NCBI RefSeq assembly: GCF_923081025.1
Contig: NZ_CAKLPZ010000004.1
Coordinates: forward strand, 124,001 to 188,000
Length of the DNA: 64,000 nucleotides
Origin: Neolewinella maritima
GTDB lineage: Bacteria > Bacteroidota > Bacteroidia > Chitinophagales > Saprospiraceae
Reading direction: 5' to 3'
This document shows, in pieces, positions 34,991 to 42,985 of the stretch (the first letter of the stretch is position 1; the number at the start of each line of letters is the position of its first letter). The translations under genes were made by a program, and so were the position numbers. The notes beneath the pieces are model-generated. The model searched no databases. It saw nothing but the letters and a program-made list of their open reading frames with translations, and had not been told where the DNA came from.

Positions 34991-36805
34991 TTATGTCATA
35001 GCGACCGTACTGGTCGACTGAACCCGGAACCTGATGGTGGTGACGGCACCCTGCTTATTGGTCGTGTGAATTTCGCCCCGCAGTTGGCGGGCCATACCGT
35101 GCAGCAGGTAGGCACCCAGTCCGCCGCTTCGGTCTTGTAGTACACCCTGCGGGTAGCCCGGTCCATTGTCCCGGTAGCTCAACTCATATACCCCATCCAG
35201 TACGTCTAGCGAGATGTTGATTTTGAGGATCCGGCCCGCCTGCGTGGCGTACTTGTAGCTGTTGGTGAGCAGCTCGTTGAGGATCATCGCCAGGGGAATT
35301 ACCGTGTCCAATTTAAGCCACAGATCATCCAGGCGGTAGGTATACTGCACGGGCTCGCGCTGCATGGCCATAGCCTCGAAGTGCCGGCACAAGCGCTTGA
35401 TGTGACTCAGCAGGTTCACTTCCCCGAGCTTTCCCTCCTGATAGAGTGTCTGGTGTACCGAGGCCATGCTGAATACACGTCCGGACATAGATTGCAGGCC
35501 CGCCCGGGCCGCCGGGTCGGTAATATCTTCCAGCTGCCGGTCGAGCAGACCGACGATGATCTGCAGGTTATTTTTGACGCGGTGGTGTACCTCCCCGAGC
35601 AGAAGTTGTTCGTTGCTCAGAGAGGCCGATAGGGCGTCGTTACGCTGGGATAGCTGCTCGGCGGCACCGGCCAGCGAAGCATTGGCCCGCTGCAGGCGAC
35701 GGTAGAGCGCCAGCAGGACGGCGGTGCCGAATAGAATAGCTAGCATGACCAGACTGAGCCACCACTCGCGTACCTGCTTGCTGCGTAGGCGCATGCGCTG
35801 GGAGGCGATCAGCTGTTGGTTGTATTCACTCGCGTACTCGCTCTCTACTTCCGCAACCCGCTCGGCCGCCAGCTCCTCTGCCAGCTTAAGCTCGCCGGCG
35901 TGACTGAGTTGCAGGTAGTAGATGGCTGAATCGTACTCTCCCAACTGCTGAAAGATCTCTCCACGGTATTTATGCAGCGTAGGTGTATAGTGGATGAGTT
36001 CCTGTACTTCCTCAGGAGCACTGCGCACAAACTCCATGGCCTTAGTATTCGACTGTAGCGCCTTGCGGTAGGCACCATTCGTTATTTGTACATGGCTGAG
36101 GTTGAGGAGTACTACGTAGTAATCGATCTCGCCGCCGGCCTGTAGGTACAGTTCGGCGGCGCGTTCCAGCTGCCGCTCGCTCTCCGCGGTATCCTCCAAG
36201 CGCAGTAGAATACTGAGCAACAGGTGGCCAGTCGCCTGATCGGTGGGCTGCGCATGACGCTTGCCCAGGCGCACGCCTTCGTAAGCGTAGAACAGGGCCT
36301 GATCGCGGTTTCCGAACATGCGCTCGTAGGAGGCGCTGCGGTTGGCCAGGCGGGCGAGGGGTTCTGTGAGTCCGTAGTCAGCGATGACAGACCGCGCCCG
36401 GCCCAGGTACTCCAGGCACCGCTGCGCCTGCCGCTGCTGCTCGTAGATCAGTGCCATATGCAGGTAGGCTTCGGCCAACACCTCACCATCCCGCACCGCG
36501 CGCGCCTCATCGACCAGGGGCAGCAGCAAGGCAACGGCCTCCGGGTACTGACCCTTTCGCTCCAGAATATAGGCAAGGTGCAGGCGGGCTTGTAGACCGG
36601 TCGCCGTGCTTAGCAATCCGTGCTTATCCAGTCGCGCGTACACGGCGTGCAGGACGTGCTCGGCACTGTCGAAGCGCGCCTGACGGATGAGGCGTGCGGC
36701 ACGTACCACCTCTTTGCCATGCGCGATCCGGTCCGGGGCAGAGCGTACGGTAGTCCAAGGGGCCAAAAGCAGGCCGATAGCAAAAATAACTACCTGATTG
36801 TGCAC
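34991..36805 (-). CDS. Sensor histidine kinase, HisKA_2 type with TPR sensor region
   Basis: 604 residues. A signal/anchor at the N-terminus is followed by a helical TPR-like region (about 30-330), one membrane helix at about 345-365 (WWLSLVMLAILFGTAVLLAL), a short coiled coil, and a kinase core. The phospho-accepting histidine is in LLGEVHHRVKNNLQII (about residue 405), the HisKA_2 signature. ATP-binding boxes are LILNELLTNSYKYA (N box) and YRDNGPGYP (G1). The TPR region would lie in the periplasm. It is encoded just upstream of its probable partner, the LytTR regulator. The region before its start holds nested palindromes. Confidence 0.92.
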   Translation of the reverse strand: MHNQVVIFAIGLLLAPWTTVRSAPDRIAHGKEVVRAARLIRQARFDSAEHVLHAVYARLDKHGLLSTATGLQARLHLAYILERKGQYPEAVALLLPLVDEARAVRDGEVLAEAYLHMALIYEQQRQAQRCLEYLGRARSVIADYGLTEPLARLANRSASYERMFGNRDQALFYAYEGVRLGKRHAQPTDQATGHLLLSILLRLEDTAESERQLERAAELYLQAGGEIDYYVVLLNLSHVQITNGAYRKALQSNTKAMEFVRSAPEEVQELIHYTPTLHKYRGEIFQQLGEYDSAIYYLQLSHAGELKLAEELAAERVAEVESEYASEYNQQLIASQRMRLRSKQVREWWLSLVMLAILFGTAVLLALYRRLQRANASLAGAAEQLSQRNDALSASLSNEQLLLGEVHHRVKNNLQIIVGLLDRQLEDITDPAARAGLQSMSGRVFSMASVHQTLYQEGKLGEVNLLSHIKRLCRHFEAMAMQREPVQYTYRLDDLWLKLDTVIPLAMILNELLTNSYKYATQAGRILKINISLDVLDGVYELSYRDNGPGYPQGVLQDRSGGLGAYLLHGMARQLRGEIHTTNKQGAVTTIRFRVQSTSTVAMT

Positions 36806-36815
36806 GAAGAAGGCG

Positions 36816-36860
36816 TTATAGCATACCTAAAGTAAGACTTACCCAGCGGTTATGCTATAA
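36816..36860. promoter_or_regulatory. Nested palindromes upstream of the sensor kinase
   Basis: TTATAGCATA (36816-36825) and TATGCTATAA (36851-36860) are exact complements. Centred between them is a second palindrome, GTAAG-A-CTTAC (36832-36842). The outer arm is 10 bases from the kinase start codon at 36805. This is a good shape for an operator, possibly autoregulatory, or for a cruciform in the leader. Confidence 0.5.
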
Positions 36861-36887
36861 GCGGACGAACGAACAGGCCCGACAAAA

Positions 36888-36919
36888 GGACACCCGGATC
36901 GATGACGAACCGGGTGTTC
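36888..36919 (-). terminator. Hairpin with T run upstream of the sensor kinase
   Basis: On the minus strand, ACACCCGG and CCGGGTGT pair across a 12-base loop and are followed by CCTTTTGTC, the form of a Rho-independent terminator. No gene precedes it on that strand, so it may be an attenuator in a long kinase leader or a stop for transcription from the AT-rich region. Confidence 0.4.
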
Positions 36920-37168
36920 CCTTACTTTCCGTGGATCAAATCGTATCCGCCGGTATAAAATCCTGTGTTGTTACGAAGTGTTTGAATATGTGTCTAAGTA
37001 TGCCTAAGTAGTAGAGAAATCTAAAAACAAAGCTTAACAGGTAAATAATATGCTACAAATGTATCCGCTACTACAAAAGCTACCCCATCTACACCCCCAA
37101 ATGTTCTGATTGACGCCACCCGTGTGCTAAACGGTAACTAATGGGCGACCCGTAGCTACTTTCAGCCT

Positions 37169-40072
37169 ATGGAATACATCCAATACCTGACCATTCCGGT
37201 CGTAGCCACACAGCCACTTGCCGGTGAGGTGTATCAAACCCAACGCCTCACCGATCGCAGTGGAAGGCATTACGTACTCAAGATCGGTGGGGTAGATCAA
37301 GATGCGGCCACCTTTCAAGCGGCCTTGCTTCACTACTTAGCGGCTCAGGATTTACCCTTTCACATCCCGCAGCTACTAGAGCAGCATACGGTGGAGGGGC
37401 CGGACAGGCCGGTCCAGCTTCGACTCTATTCCTGGCTGCCGGGGCGCTTGCTGGCAGACGTTCGCCCCCGCACCGCGAACCTCTTTCGTTCCTGGGGTAG
37501 CAGCTGTGGCGAATTGGCGAAGGCACTACAGGATTTTGACCACCCCCTCGCCCCAGCTACCTCTCCCTGGGATCCCCTGCAATTCGCCACTTCCCGGGAT
37601 CGACTGGATTATTTAGAGCCTAATGAGAAAACATTGGCTGAGTATTTCTTGGATCGCCTAACTCAGCAGGATTTCACGGTACTGCGCCGGAGCATCAACT
37701 ACAACGACGCCCACGAACTGAACCTCCTGGTAGGCTCCGACGGAACGGTGAGCGGCGTGATCGATTTCGACGACGCCTGCCGCACCGCCACGGTCTGTGA
37801 GCTGGCCATCGCCTGTGCATATGCCGCGGTAGATTTACCCGATCCGCTCGGGGCCATGCGTGAGGTAGTTGCCGGCTACCATGCCGTGTTCCCCCTTCAG
37901 GAAGACGAACTGGCCGCGCTCTACGATCTGATCTGCGCCCGCCTGCTGCTCACTGTAACCAAAGCCGCCGAAAACCGCGCGCTGCGGCCCGACAACGACT
38001 ACCTGACAATCTCTGAAGCGACGGCCTGGTCCCTACTCACCAAGCTGCGCAGCATTCACCCCCACCTAGCCCGGGCACACTTCCGCGTTGCCGCCCAGCT
38101 ACCCGCCCATCCCAATTGGGACGCCTACCACAGCTGGTGCACCGAAGCCGCCGAGCCTGCGGCAGTCATGCAGTTCTCCAACAGCCGGATGACCCCCCTG
38201 GACCTTGGCGTAGGCAGTACCACGCTCGGGATCAACCGCACGTTTGAGGACCTTCCGACCTTCTCTACCCACGTGCGCCGCCACCTGGAAGACCGAGACG
38301 CCGACCTGGCCATCGGTGGGTACGGAGAGACCCGCCCCGTCTACACCACCGATGCCTTCCAGAGTATTGGTAACGACGGTCCCCGTTGGCGCAGCGTTCA
38401 CCTGGGACTGGACGTCTGGTCCCGCCAAGCCGGTCATCCGGTGTATTGCCCGCTCGACGGCACGGTCTACCACTGTGGCGCCGATCCCACCCCGGGGGGT
38501 TACGGTGCCACCCTTATTCTCCAGCACTCCCCCACCCCGTCACTCACCTTTTTTACCCTCTACGGTCACCTCAGCGGCTCATTCACCGAGGGGATTCGGG
38601 CGGGGGCGCAGGTGCGGTGCGGACAACTGCTGGCTTACGTAGGTGCTACGGATACTAACGGGGGATGGCCTCCCCACCTTCACTTCCAGATCATGCTGGA
38701 TATGCTGGACCAATCCGTAGACTTTCCCGGAGTGGCCTATCCTGAAGAGCGGGCCGTATGGCTGGGTACCTGTCCGGATCCGCGGACGCTGATTCCCCAG
38801 GCGCTACCCGCCGAATCAGTCGCCCCCCCTGCGGTCGAGCAACTGCTCGGCCGTCGAAACCACGTGCTGGGGCCTAGTCTAAGTGTAGCGTACCGCATGC
38901 CGCTACACGTGTTGCGCGGAGCCGGCCAGTATCTTTACGATCATACCGGTCGCCGCTACCTGGATACCGTAAATAATGTAGCACATGTCGGACACGAACA
39001 TCCCAAAGTAGTAGCCGCCGCCCAGGCACAGTCGGGCGTATTGAACACGAATAGCCGCTACCTCCACCCTGCCATCCTCGATCTGGCCGAGCGGCTGTCC
39101 GCTACCCTACCCCCGGCGCTCAGCGTAGTGCACTTCGTAAACTCCGGAAGCGAGGCCAACGAACTGGCCCTCCGCATGGCCGAGACCGTAGCCGGTACGC
39201 GCCGGACGCTGGCCATGTCCATGGGCTACCACGGCAATACCAGCCGGACCATCGCCGTAAGCGAGTACAAGTTCGCGCGGCGGGGTGGCGGCGGACGACC
39301 GGACGACACCCACCTACTCCCCCTGCCGGATCAGCTACGGGGCATCGGTCTCGATCCCACGAGCCACCTCCCTGACCACCGTACCTCCTTTATTCATGAG
39401 TCGATCCTGAGTTGCGGGGGCCAGCTTCCCCTCCCTCCGGGCTACCTGCGCCAGGTCTACGCGCACGTACGGCGGCAGGGAGGAATCTGCATCGCGGATG
39501 AAGTACAGACCGGGCTGGGCCGGGTAGGCGATCACTGCTGGGCCTTTGAAGGTCAGGGTGTCGTGCCGGACGTGGTGACCATTGGCAAACCCTTCGGTAA
39601 CGGTCATCCCCTGGCTGCCGTGGTGTGCACGCCGGAAGTAGCCGAGGCCTTTGCCAACGGCATGGAGTACTTCAACACCTTTGGGGGCAACCCGGTGAGT
39701 GCTACCATTGGACTGGCTGTCCTGAATGTGATCCGGGAGGAAGAACTACAGGAGCACGCCAGGCACACGGGGGCCTACCTGACTACGCTACTGCGGCAGC
39801 TTCAGCAGGAGCACCCTATCATCGCCGACGTGCGTGGGCAGGGCCTGTTTCTGGGTGTCGAGCTTTGTGGGGCTGACCTCGCACCCGCGACCGCGCCCGC
39901 CGGCTACCTCATCAACCGGATGCGGGAACTGGGATTTCTGATGAGTACGGACGGACCGTTTGATAACGTATTGAAGATCAAGCCACCACTTTGCTTTAGT
40001 GCGCAAAATGGCGACTTCCTGATCGAGTACCTCGATCGAGTACTACGGGAGGACGGCTCCCAAATACACTAA
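37169..40072 (+). CDS. Three-domain fusion: APH-type kinase, M23 peptidase, class III aminotransferase
   Basis: 967 residues in three parts. Residues 1-300 are an aminoglycoside/choline-kinase-like domain with a catalytic loop YNDAHELN (about 178; Asp and Asn kept, the usual His-Gly replaced by Tyr-Asn) and metal-binding IDFDD. Residues about 370-560 are an M23 zinc peptidase with all metal ligands (HLGLD at about 409, HLHF at about 502). Residues about 575-967 are a PLP enzyme of the ethanolamine-phosphate phospho-lyase/AGXT2L branch with IADEVQTGLGR and the PLP lysine in VTIGKPFGNG (about 805). Kinase plus lyase fusion suggests phosphorylation then elimination of an amino alcohol, as in ethanolamine or hydroxylysine breakdown. 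Proteins with this fusion are known in other bacteria; the peptidase part is unexplained. No signal peptide. Confidence 0.88.
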   Translation: MEYIQYLTIPVVATQPLAGEVYQTQRLTDRSGRHYVLKIGGVDQDAATFQAALLHYLAAQDLPFHIPQLLEQHTVEGPDRPVQLRLYSWLPGRLLADVRPRTANLFRSWGSSCGELAKALQDFDHPLAPATSPWDPLQFATSRDRLDYLEPNEKTLAEYFLDRLTQQDFTVLRRSINYNDAHELNLLVGSDGTVSGVIDFDDACRTATVCELAIACAYAAVDLPDPLGAMREVVAGYHAVFPLQEDELAALYDLICARLLLTVTKAAENRALRPDNDYLTISEATAWSLLTKLRSIHPHLARAHFRVAAQLPAHPNWDAYHSWCTEAAEPAAVMQFSNSRMTPLDLGVGSTTLGINRTFEDLPTFSTHVRRHLEDRDADLAIGGYGETRPVYTTDAFQSIGNDGPRWRSVHLGLDVWSRQAGHPVYCPLDGTVYHCGADPTPGGYGATLILQHSPTPSLTFFTLYGHLSGSFTEGIRAGAQVRCGQLLAYVGATDTNGGWPPHLHFQIMLDMLDQSVDFPGVAYPEERAVWLGTCPDPRTLIPQALPAESVAPPAVEQLLGRRNHVLGPSLSVAYRMPLHVLRGAGQYLYDHTGRRYLDTVNNVAHVGHEHPKVVAAAQAQSGVLNTNSRYLHPAILDLAERLSATLPPALSVVHFVNSGSEANELALRMAETVAGTRRTLAMSMGYHGNTSRTIAVSEYKFARRGGGGRPDDTHLLPLPDQLRGIGLDPTSHLPDHRTSFIHESILSCGGQLPLPPGYLRQVYAHVRRQGGICIADEVQTGLGRVGDHCWAFEGQGVVPDVVTIGKPFGNGHPLAAVVCTPEVAEAFANGMEYFNTFGGNPVSATIGLAVLNVIREEELQEHARHTGAYLTTLLRQLQQEHPIIADVRGQGLFLGVELCGADLAPATAPAGYLINRMRELGFLMSTDGPFDNVLKIKPPLCFSAQNGDFLIEYLDRVLREDGSQIH

Positions 40073-40123
40073 CCGATCGTCTTAGAAGCTGCAGTTGCTT
40101 TAACGAGATATTACATGTGTTAC

Positions 40124-40951
40124 TTAGCTGGCTACGGTACCGCGCTGGGGCAGCAGGTCGGTTACCTGCATGGCGGGCTCGAACCCTTCGGCCGCGCTGC
40201 GCTGGATGGCGATGTAGGTGATCATAAGTCCGTAGATCACCTTGGAGCTCACGTCGGCTACGGTGAAGAATGCCTGCCGGATCACGACGCCGGTGGCACT
40301 AGCCTCGAAGTACGGAATGCCGTACGCCAGGGGGTAGAGCGTCCAGGCAAACATCATGAGCCAGAACACCTTACGCATTGGTGAAGCTGCCGTCACGGGC
40401 ATATCGGGTACCGCCCGGAAGATGCGGGTGCCCACGATCCAGTTCATACCAATAAAGAACACGGTAGAGATCGCTCCCCAGATCATGAGCGTGCTCAGAT
40501 CGTCTACTTCATACAACTGACCGATGTAGCCGGTGATGATCATGCCCCAGGCTAGCAGGATAAGTAGCGTGGCCGTTCTGAAGAGGTCCGCACCCCGGAT
40601 GTTGAGCACGATAAGGAGCTGCGTGAGCAGGCAGGGTATCGTGACCATCCAGTTGACGTAACGGAACCCGTTGGAGAATGTAGCCTGCGCGGGTTCGTAC
40701 ACTCCGCTGACGGGGTTGTAGGTAAAGGCTGTCTCCCAGAGGCCAGATTGTCCGTACAGGATCGTGCCAGCCGATACCATCACGATGCAGCTTAGGGCGG
40801 TAGCCGTTCGGTAGCGGGGAGCTACAAAGCGGGAGGTGAGGAAGAAGAACACCAGCGCCGCGAAGTGGGCACCGACCCCCATGCTGAGCAAGTGGTCGAT
40901 GGCCTCGTACTGGCCAACGGTGTAGGTGAAAAGACTTTCGATGTTGACCAT
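40124..40951 (-). CDS. Microbial rhodopsin, NTQ type (probable light-driven chloride pump)
   Basis: 275 residues, seven membrane helices. Helix C reads FRYVNWMVTIPCLLTQ, giving Asn100, Thr104 and Gln111 at the positions that are Asp-Thr-Glu in proteorhodopsin and Asn-Asp-Gln in sodium pumps. This NTQ motif is that of the flavobacterial inward chloride pumps. The Schiff-base lysine is Lys237 in VADVSSKVIYG, with the helix G Asp233. Length and the extra N-terminal segment fit the NQ clade. No retinal-making gene (blh, crt) is beside it, so retinal must be made elsewhere in the genome. Convergent with the fusion gene, 51 bp away. Confidence 0.93.
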   Translation of the reverse strand: MVNIESLFTYTVGQYEAIDHLLSMGVGAHFAALVFFFLTSRFVAPRYRTATALSCIVMVSAGTILYGQSGLWETAFTYNPVSGVYEPAQATFSNGFRYVNWMVTIPCLLTQLLIVLNIRGADLFRTATLLILLAWGMIITGYIGQLYEVDDLSTLMIWGAISTVFFIGMNWIVGTRIFRAVPDMPVTAASPMRKVFWLMMFAWTLYPLAYGIPYFEASATGVVIRQAFFTVADVSSKVIYGLMITYIAIQRSAAEGFEPAMQVTDLLPQRGTVAS

Positions 40952-41114
40952 AGTATGGATTGATTACAGCAGACAACTTCAGTTTTCTCCTTAATGTTCC
41001 GGTACGGCTCGATAGATGATGGGACGGTTTAACTTGTATTGGAAGTAGGGGTCAGGGCACCAGGATGCCGCTACGCGTGAGAAATGTTCGAACCCGGTGG
41101 GGTAAATAGAAAAA

Positions 41115-41140
41115 GGGACATTCGCTACCGCGAATGTCCC
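41115..41140 (-). terminator. Second (distal) terminator copy behind tRNA-Pro
   Basis: GGGACATTCGC and GCGAATGTCCC form a perfect 11-bp stem with a 4-base loop, followed on the minus strand by TTTTTCTATTTA. Exactly 98 bases from the proximal copy. Confidence 0.85.
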
Positions 41141-41212
41141 AAGTTCAAGTCGGGGCACCAGGATGACGCTACGCGTGAGGGTAGTTCGAACCCGGTGGGG
41201 TAAATAGAAAAA

Positions 41213-41238
41213 GGGACATCCGCTTCCGCGAATGTCCC
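41213..41238 (-). terminator. Proximal terminator of the tRNA-Ser/tRNA-Pro unit
   Basis: Same hairpin as the distal copy with one mismatch in the stem (a C opposite A), followed on the minus strand by TTTTTCTATTTA. Begins 10 bases after the tRNA-Pro discriminator base. Confidence 0.85.
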
Positions 41239-41247
41239 AAGTTCAAG

Positions 41248-41322
41248 TCGGGGCACCAGGATTCGAACCTGGGGCCTCCTGCTCCCAAAGCAGGTACGCT
41301 AACCGGACTGCGCTATGCCCCG
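41248..41322 (-). tRNA. tRNA-Pro (anticodon TGG)
   Basis: Acceptor stem CGGGGCA/TGCCCCG, anticodon arm CCTGC-TTTGGGA-GCAGG with anticodon TGG, T arm CCAGG-TTCGAAT-CCTGG, discriminator A at 41248. The CCA end is not encoded. Its 5' base follows the encoded CCA of tRNA-Ser with no gap. Confidence 0.96.
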
Positions 41323-41413
41323 TGGCGGAGACGGCGGGATTCGAACCCGCGGTACCCTGTTAGAGTACGTCGATTTAGCAAACCGGTGGTTTCAGCCACT
41401 CACCCACGTCTCC
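41323..41413 (-). tRNA. tRNA-Ser (anticodon GCT), CCA encoded
   Basis: Acceptor GGAGACG/CGTCTCC, discriminator G, anticodon loop TTGCTAA with anticodon GCT, a long variable arm typical of tRNA-Ser, and T arm GCGGG-TTCGAAT-CCCGC. The three bases CCA (41325-41323) follow the discriminator and directly abut the next tRNA. Confidence 0.95.
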
Positions 41414-41515
41414 GGATGCGATGCCAACGTCCCTGCAGCTGCGTTTAGTTGCGGGGCGCTGGTGCTAAAGCGACGCAAAGTTACGTAGCCCGTAGCATCC
41501 GTAAAAGCATTTACG

Positions 41516-42973
41516 CTAAAAGTTTGGCGATGCCGGATCGAAGCCCCAGATCAGTGGGAGCAGGAAGTAGCAAAACAGGGTAATCACGGCGATCGAGATC
41601 AGATTGAGCCACAAGCCCGCGCGTACCATATCCGGGATCGTGAGGTAGCCCGAACCGAACACCACCGCATTAGGCGGCGTAGCCACCGGCAGCATGAACG
41701 CACAGGTAGCGGCCAGGGTAGCCGGCACCATCAGCGCGTAGGGGTGAATACCGAGCGGAATGGCTGCCGCAGCAAACACCGGCATCAACATCGAGGTCGT
41801 GGCTACGTTGCTGGTGATCTCCGTTAAGAAGTTGACCGCCGCGGTGATTAGCAGGATGACTACGATGAGGCCTACGTGCTCCGGCACCCGCAATGCATCG
41901 CCGATGAAGTCGGCCAATCCGCTACCCCCGAAACCACTAGCTAGCGCAAAGCCCCCTCCCAGCAGCAGGATGATCCCCCACGGCAGTTGCACGGCTTCGG
42001 ACCAAGTCAGCAGGGGTTCGTCCAGGGACCGGCCCGGGATCAGAAATAGCACGATCCCCCCCACCATAGCGATGATGGGATCGTCAAGTTCCGGAATGAA
42101 GGGTTGCAACACACTGGTGCGAAAAATCCACGCCAGGGCGGTCAGCGTGAAAACGATCAGTACCTTCTTTTCTTCCCTGCTCATCGGACCCAACAGCGCC
42201 AGCTGCCGCCGCACCTCCTGCCGTCCACCGGCAAAGCCGGCCTGATCGAAGGAGAAGGCCACCCGCGTCAGGTAGTACCAGCAGACTATGAGCAGCAACA
42301 CCGAGACCGGAAAGCCAATCATGAACCACTGCGCAAAGGTGATCTCCACCCCGAAGGCCTCCTGCACCACCCCCACCAGCACGAGATTGACCGGCGTACC
42401 AATAAGACTCGCCATCCCGCCGATCGATGCGCTATACGCAATGGCCAGCATGAAAGCCTTTCCAAACTGACTATTCTCATCCACTTCCGGGGTGGCCGGA
42501 TCGTCACGCAACTGGGCCACGATGGCCGCCGCGATCGGCAGCATCATCACCGCCGTAGCCGTGTTCGAGATCCACATGGACAGCAACCAGGTGGCTACCA
42601 TCGCTCCCAGGATGATCAGCCGCACGTTTGACCCAATCAGCGCGATCGTTCCCAGCGCGATGCGGTGGTGTAGGTCCCACTTCTCGATCGTCATCGCGAT
42701 CAGAAAGCCCCCCAGAAAGAGAAATACGTAGCGGTGACCGTAGGCTGCCGTCGTGGTCTCCAGGTCCAGTCCGCCGGTAAGCGGAAAGAGGGCCACCGGC
42801 AGCAGGGCCGTGACGGCGATCGGCACGGCTTCGGTGATCCACCAGACTGCCATCCAGGCTGTCGTGGCCAGCACCGCTACACCAGCCGGCCCCAGCCCTT
42901 CCGGACGAAACAGGCCTAAGGTCAAAAAGAACAGCAGGGGCCCCAAGACCAGGCCAATATGCTTTGAAGTCAT
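41516..42973 (-). CDS. SLC13/DASS-family anion:sodium symporter
   Basis: 485 residues, about eleven membrane helices. Family marks: the two hairpin motifs WISNTATAVMMLP (first Ser-Asn-Thr) and TEITSNVATTSMLMP (second, with Ser-Asn-Val in place of Ser-Asn-Thr), and VWWITEAVPIAVTALLPVALFP near the start. Members take up dicarboxylates, citrate or sulfate with sodium across the inner membrane; the substrate is not clear here, and the altered second motif is worth noting. It begins 12 bp after the DUF1080 lipoprotein gene and is probably in its operon. Confidence 0.9.
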   Translation of the reverse strand: MTSKHIGLVLGPLLFFLTLGLFRPEGLGPAGVAVLATTAWMAVWWITEAVPIAVTALLPVALFPLTGGLDLETTTAAYGHRYVFLFLGGFLIAMTIEKWDLHHRIALGTIALIGSNVRLIILGAMVATWLLSMWISNTATAVMMLPIAAAIVAQLRDDPATPEVDENSQFGKAFMLAIAYSASIGGMASLIGTPVNLVLVGVVQEAFGVEITFAQWFMIGFPVSVLLLIVCWYYLTRVAFSFDQAGFAGGRQEVRRQLALLGPMSREEKKVLIVFTLTALAWIFRTSVLQPFIPELDDPIIAMVGGIVLFLIPGRSLDEPLLTWSEAVQLPWGIILLLGGGFALASGFGGSGLADFIGDALRVPEHVGLIVVILLITAAVNFLTEITSNVATTSMLMPVFAAAAIPLGIHPYALMVPATLAATCAFMLPVATPPNAVVFGSGYLTIPDMVRAGLWLNLISIAVITLFCYFLLPLIWGFDPASPNF

Positions 42974-42985
42974 GCCGGGTGGGGA

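Larger units (their letters stand above)
36806..37168. other. AT-rich divergent intergenic region (363 bp)
   Basis: Separates the divergent histidine kinase and kinase/aminotransferase fusion genes. It holds nested palindromes next to the kinase start (36816-36860), a hairpin with a T run on the minus strand (36888-36919), and then about 150 bases visibly more AT-rich than the rest of the window, with short echoes such as CTAAGTA and GCTAC. No frame over 40 codons looks coding. Probably two promoters and their control sites. Confidence 0.6.
41053..41248 (-). repeat. 98-bp tandem repeat (two units) copying the tRNA-Pro 3' end and terminator
   Basis: Two units (41053-41150 and 41151-41248) at exact 98-base phase, with the third phase being the tRNA-Pro itself. 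Read on the minus strand, each unit has the last 12-14 bases of tRNA-Pro (ATCCTGGTGCCCCG; the far copy has one change), a spacer with CCACCGGGTTCGAAC resembling the 5' half of a T arm, and a terminator hairpin. They differ at only a few positions. The T-arm-like pieces CACCGGG and CCTGGTG can still pair across an enlarged loop. Confidence 0.85.

Noticed and set aside
40124..40951. Proton or sodium pump rhodopsin
   Set aside because: Helix C has Asn-Thr-Gln, not Asp-Thr-Glu or Asn-Asp-Gln.
41053..41248. CRISPR-like array
   Set aside because: Repeats are back to back at 98 bp with no unique spacers, and they copy tRNA and terminator sequence; no cas genes nearby.
41053..41322. Integration (att) scar of a genomic island at tRNA-Pro
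   Set aside because: Duplicated tRNA 3' ends suggest it, but no integrase, phage or foreign gene lies between or beside the copies; tandem duplication explains them better. A lost element cannot be excluded.
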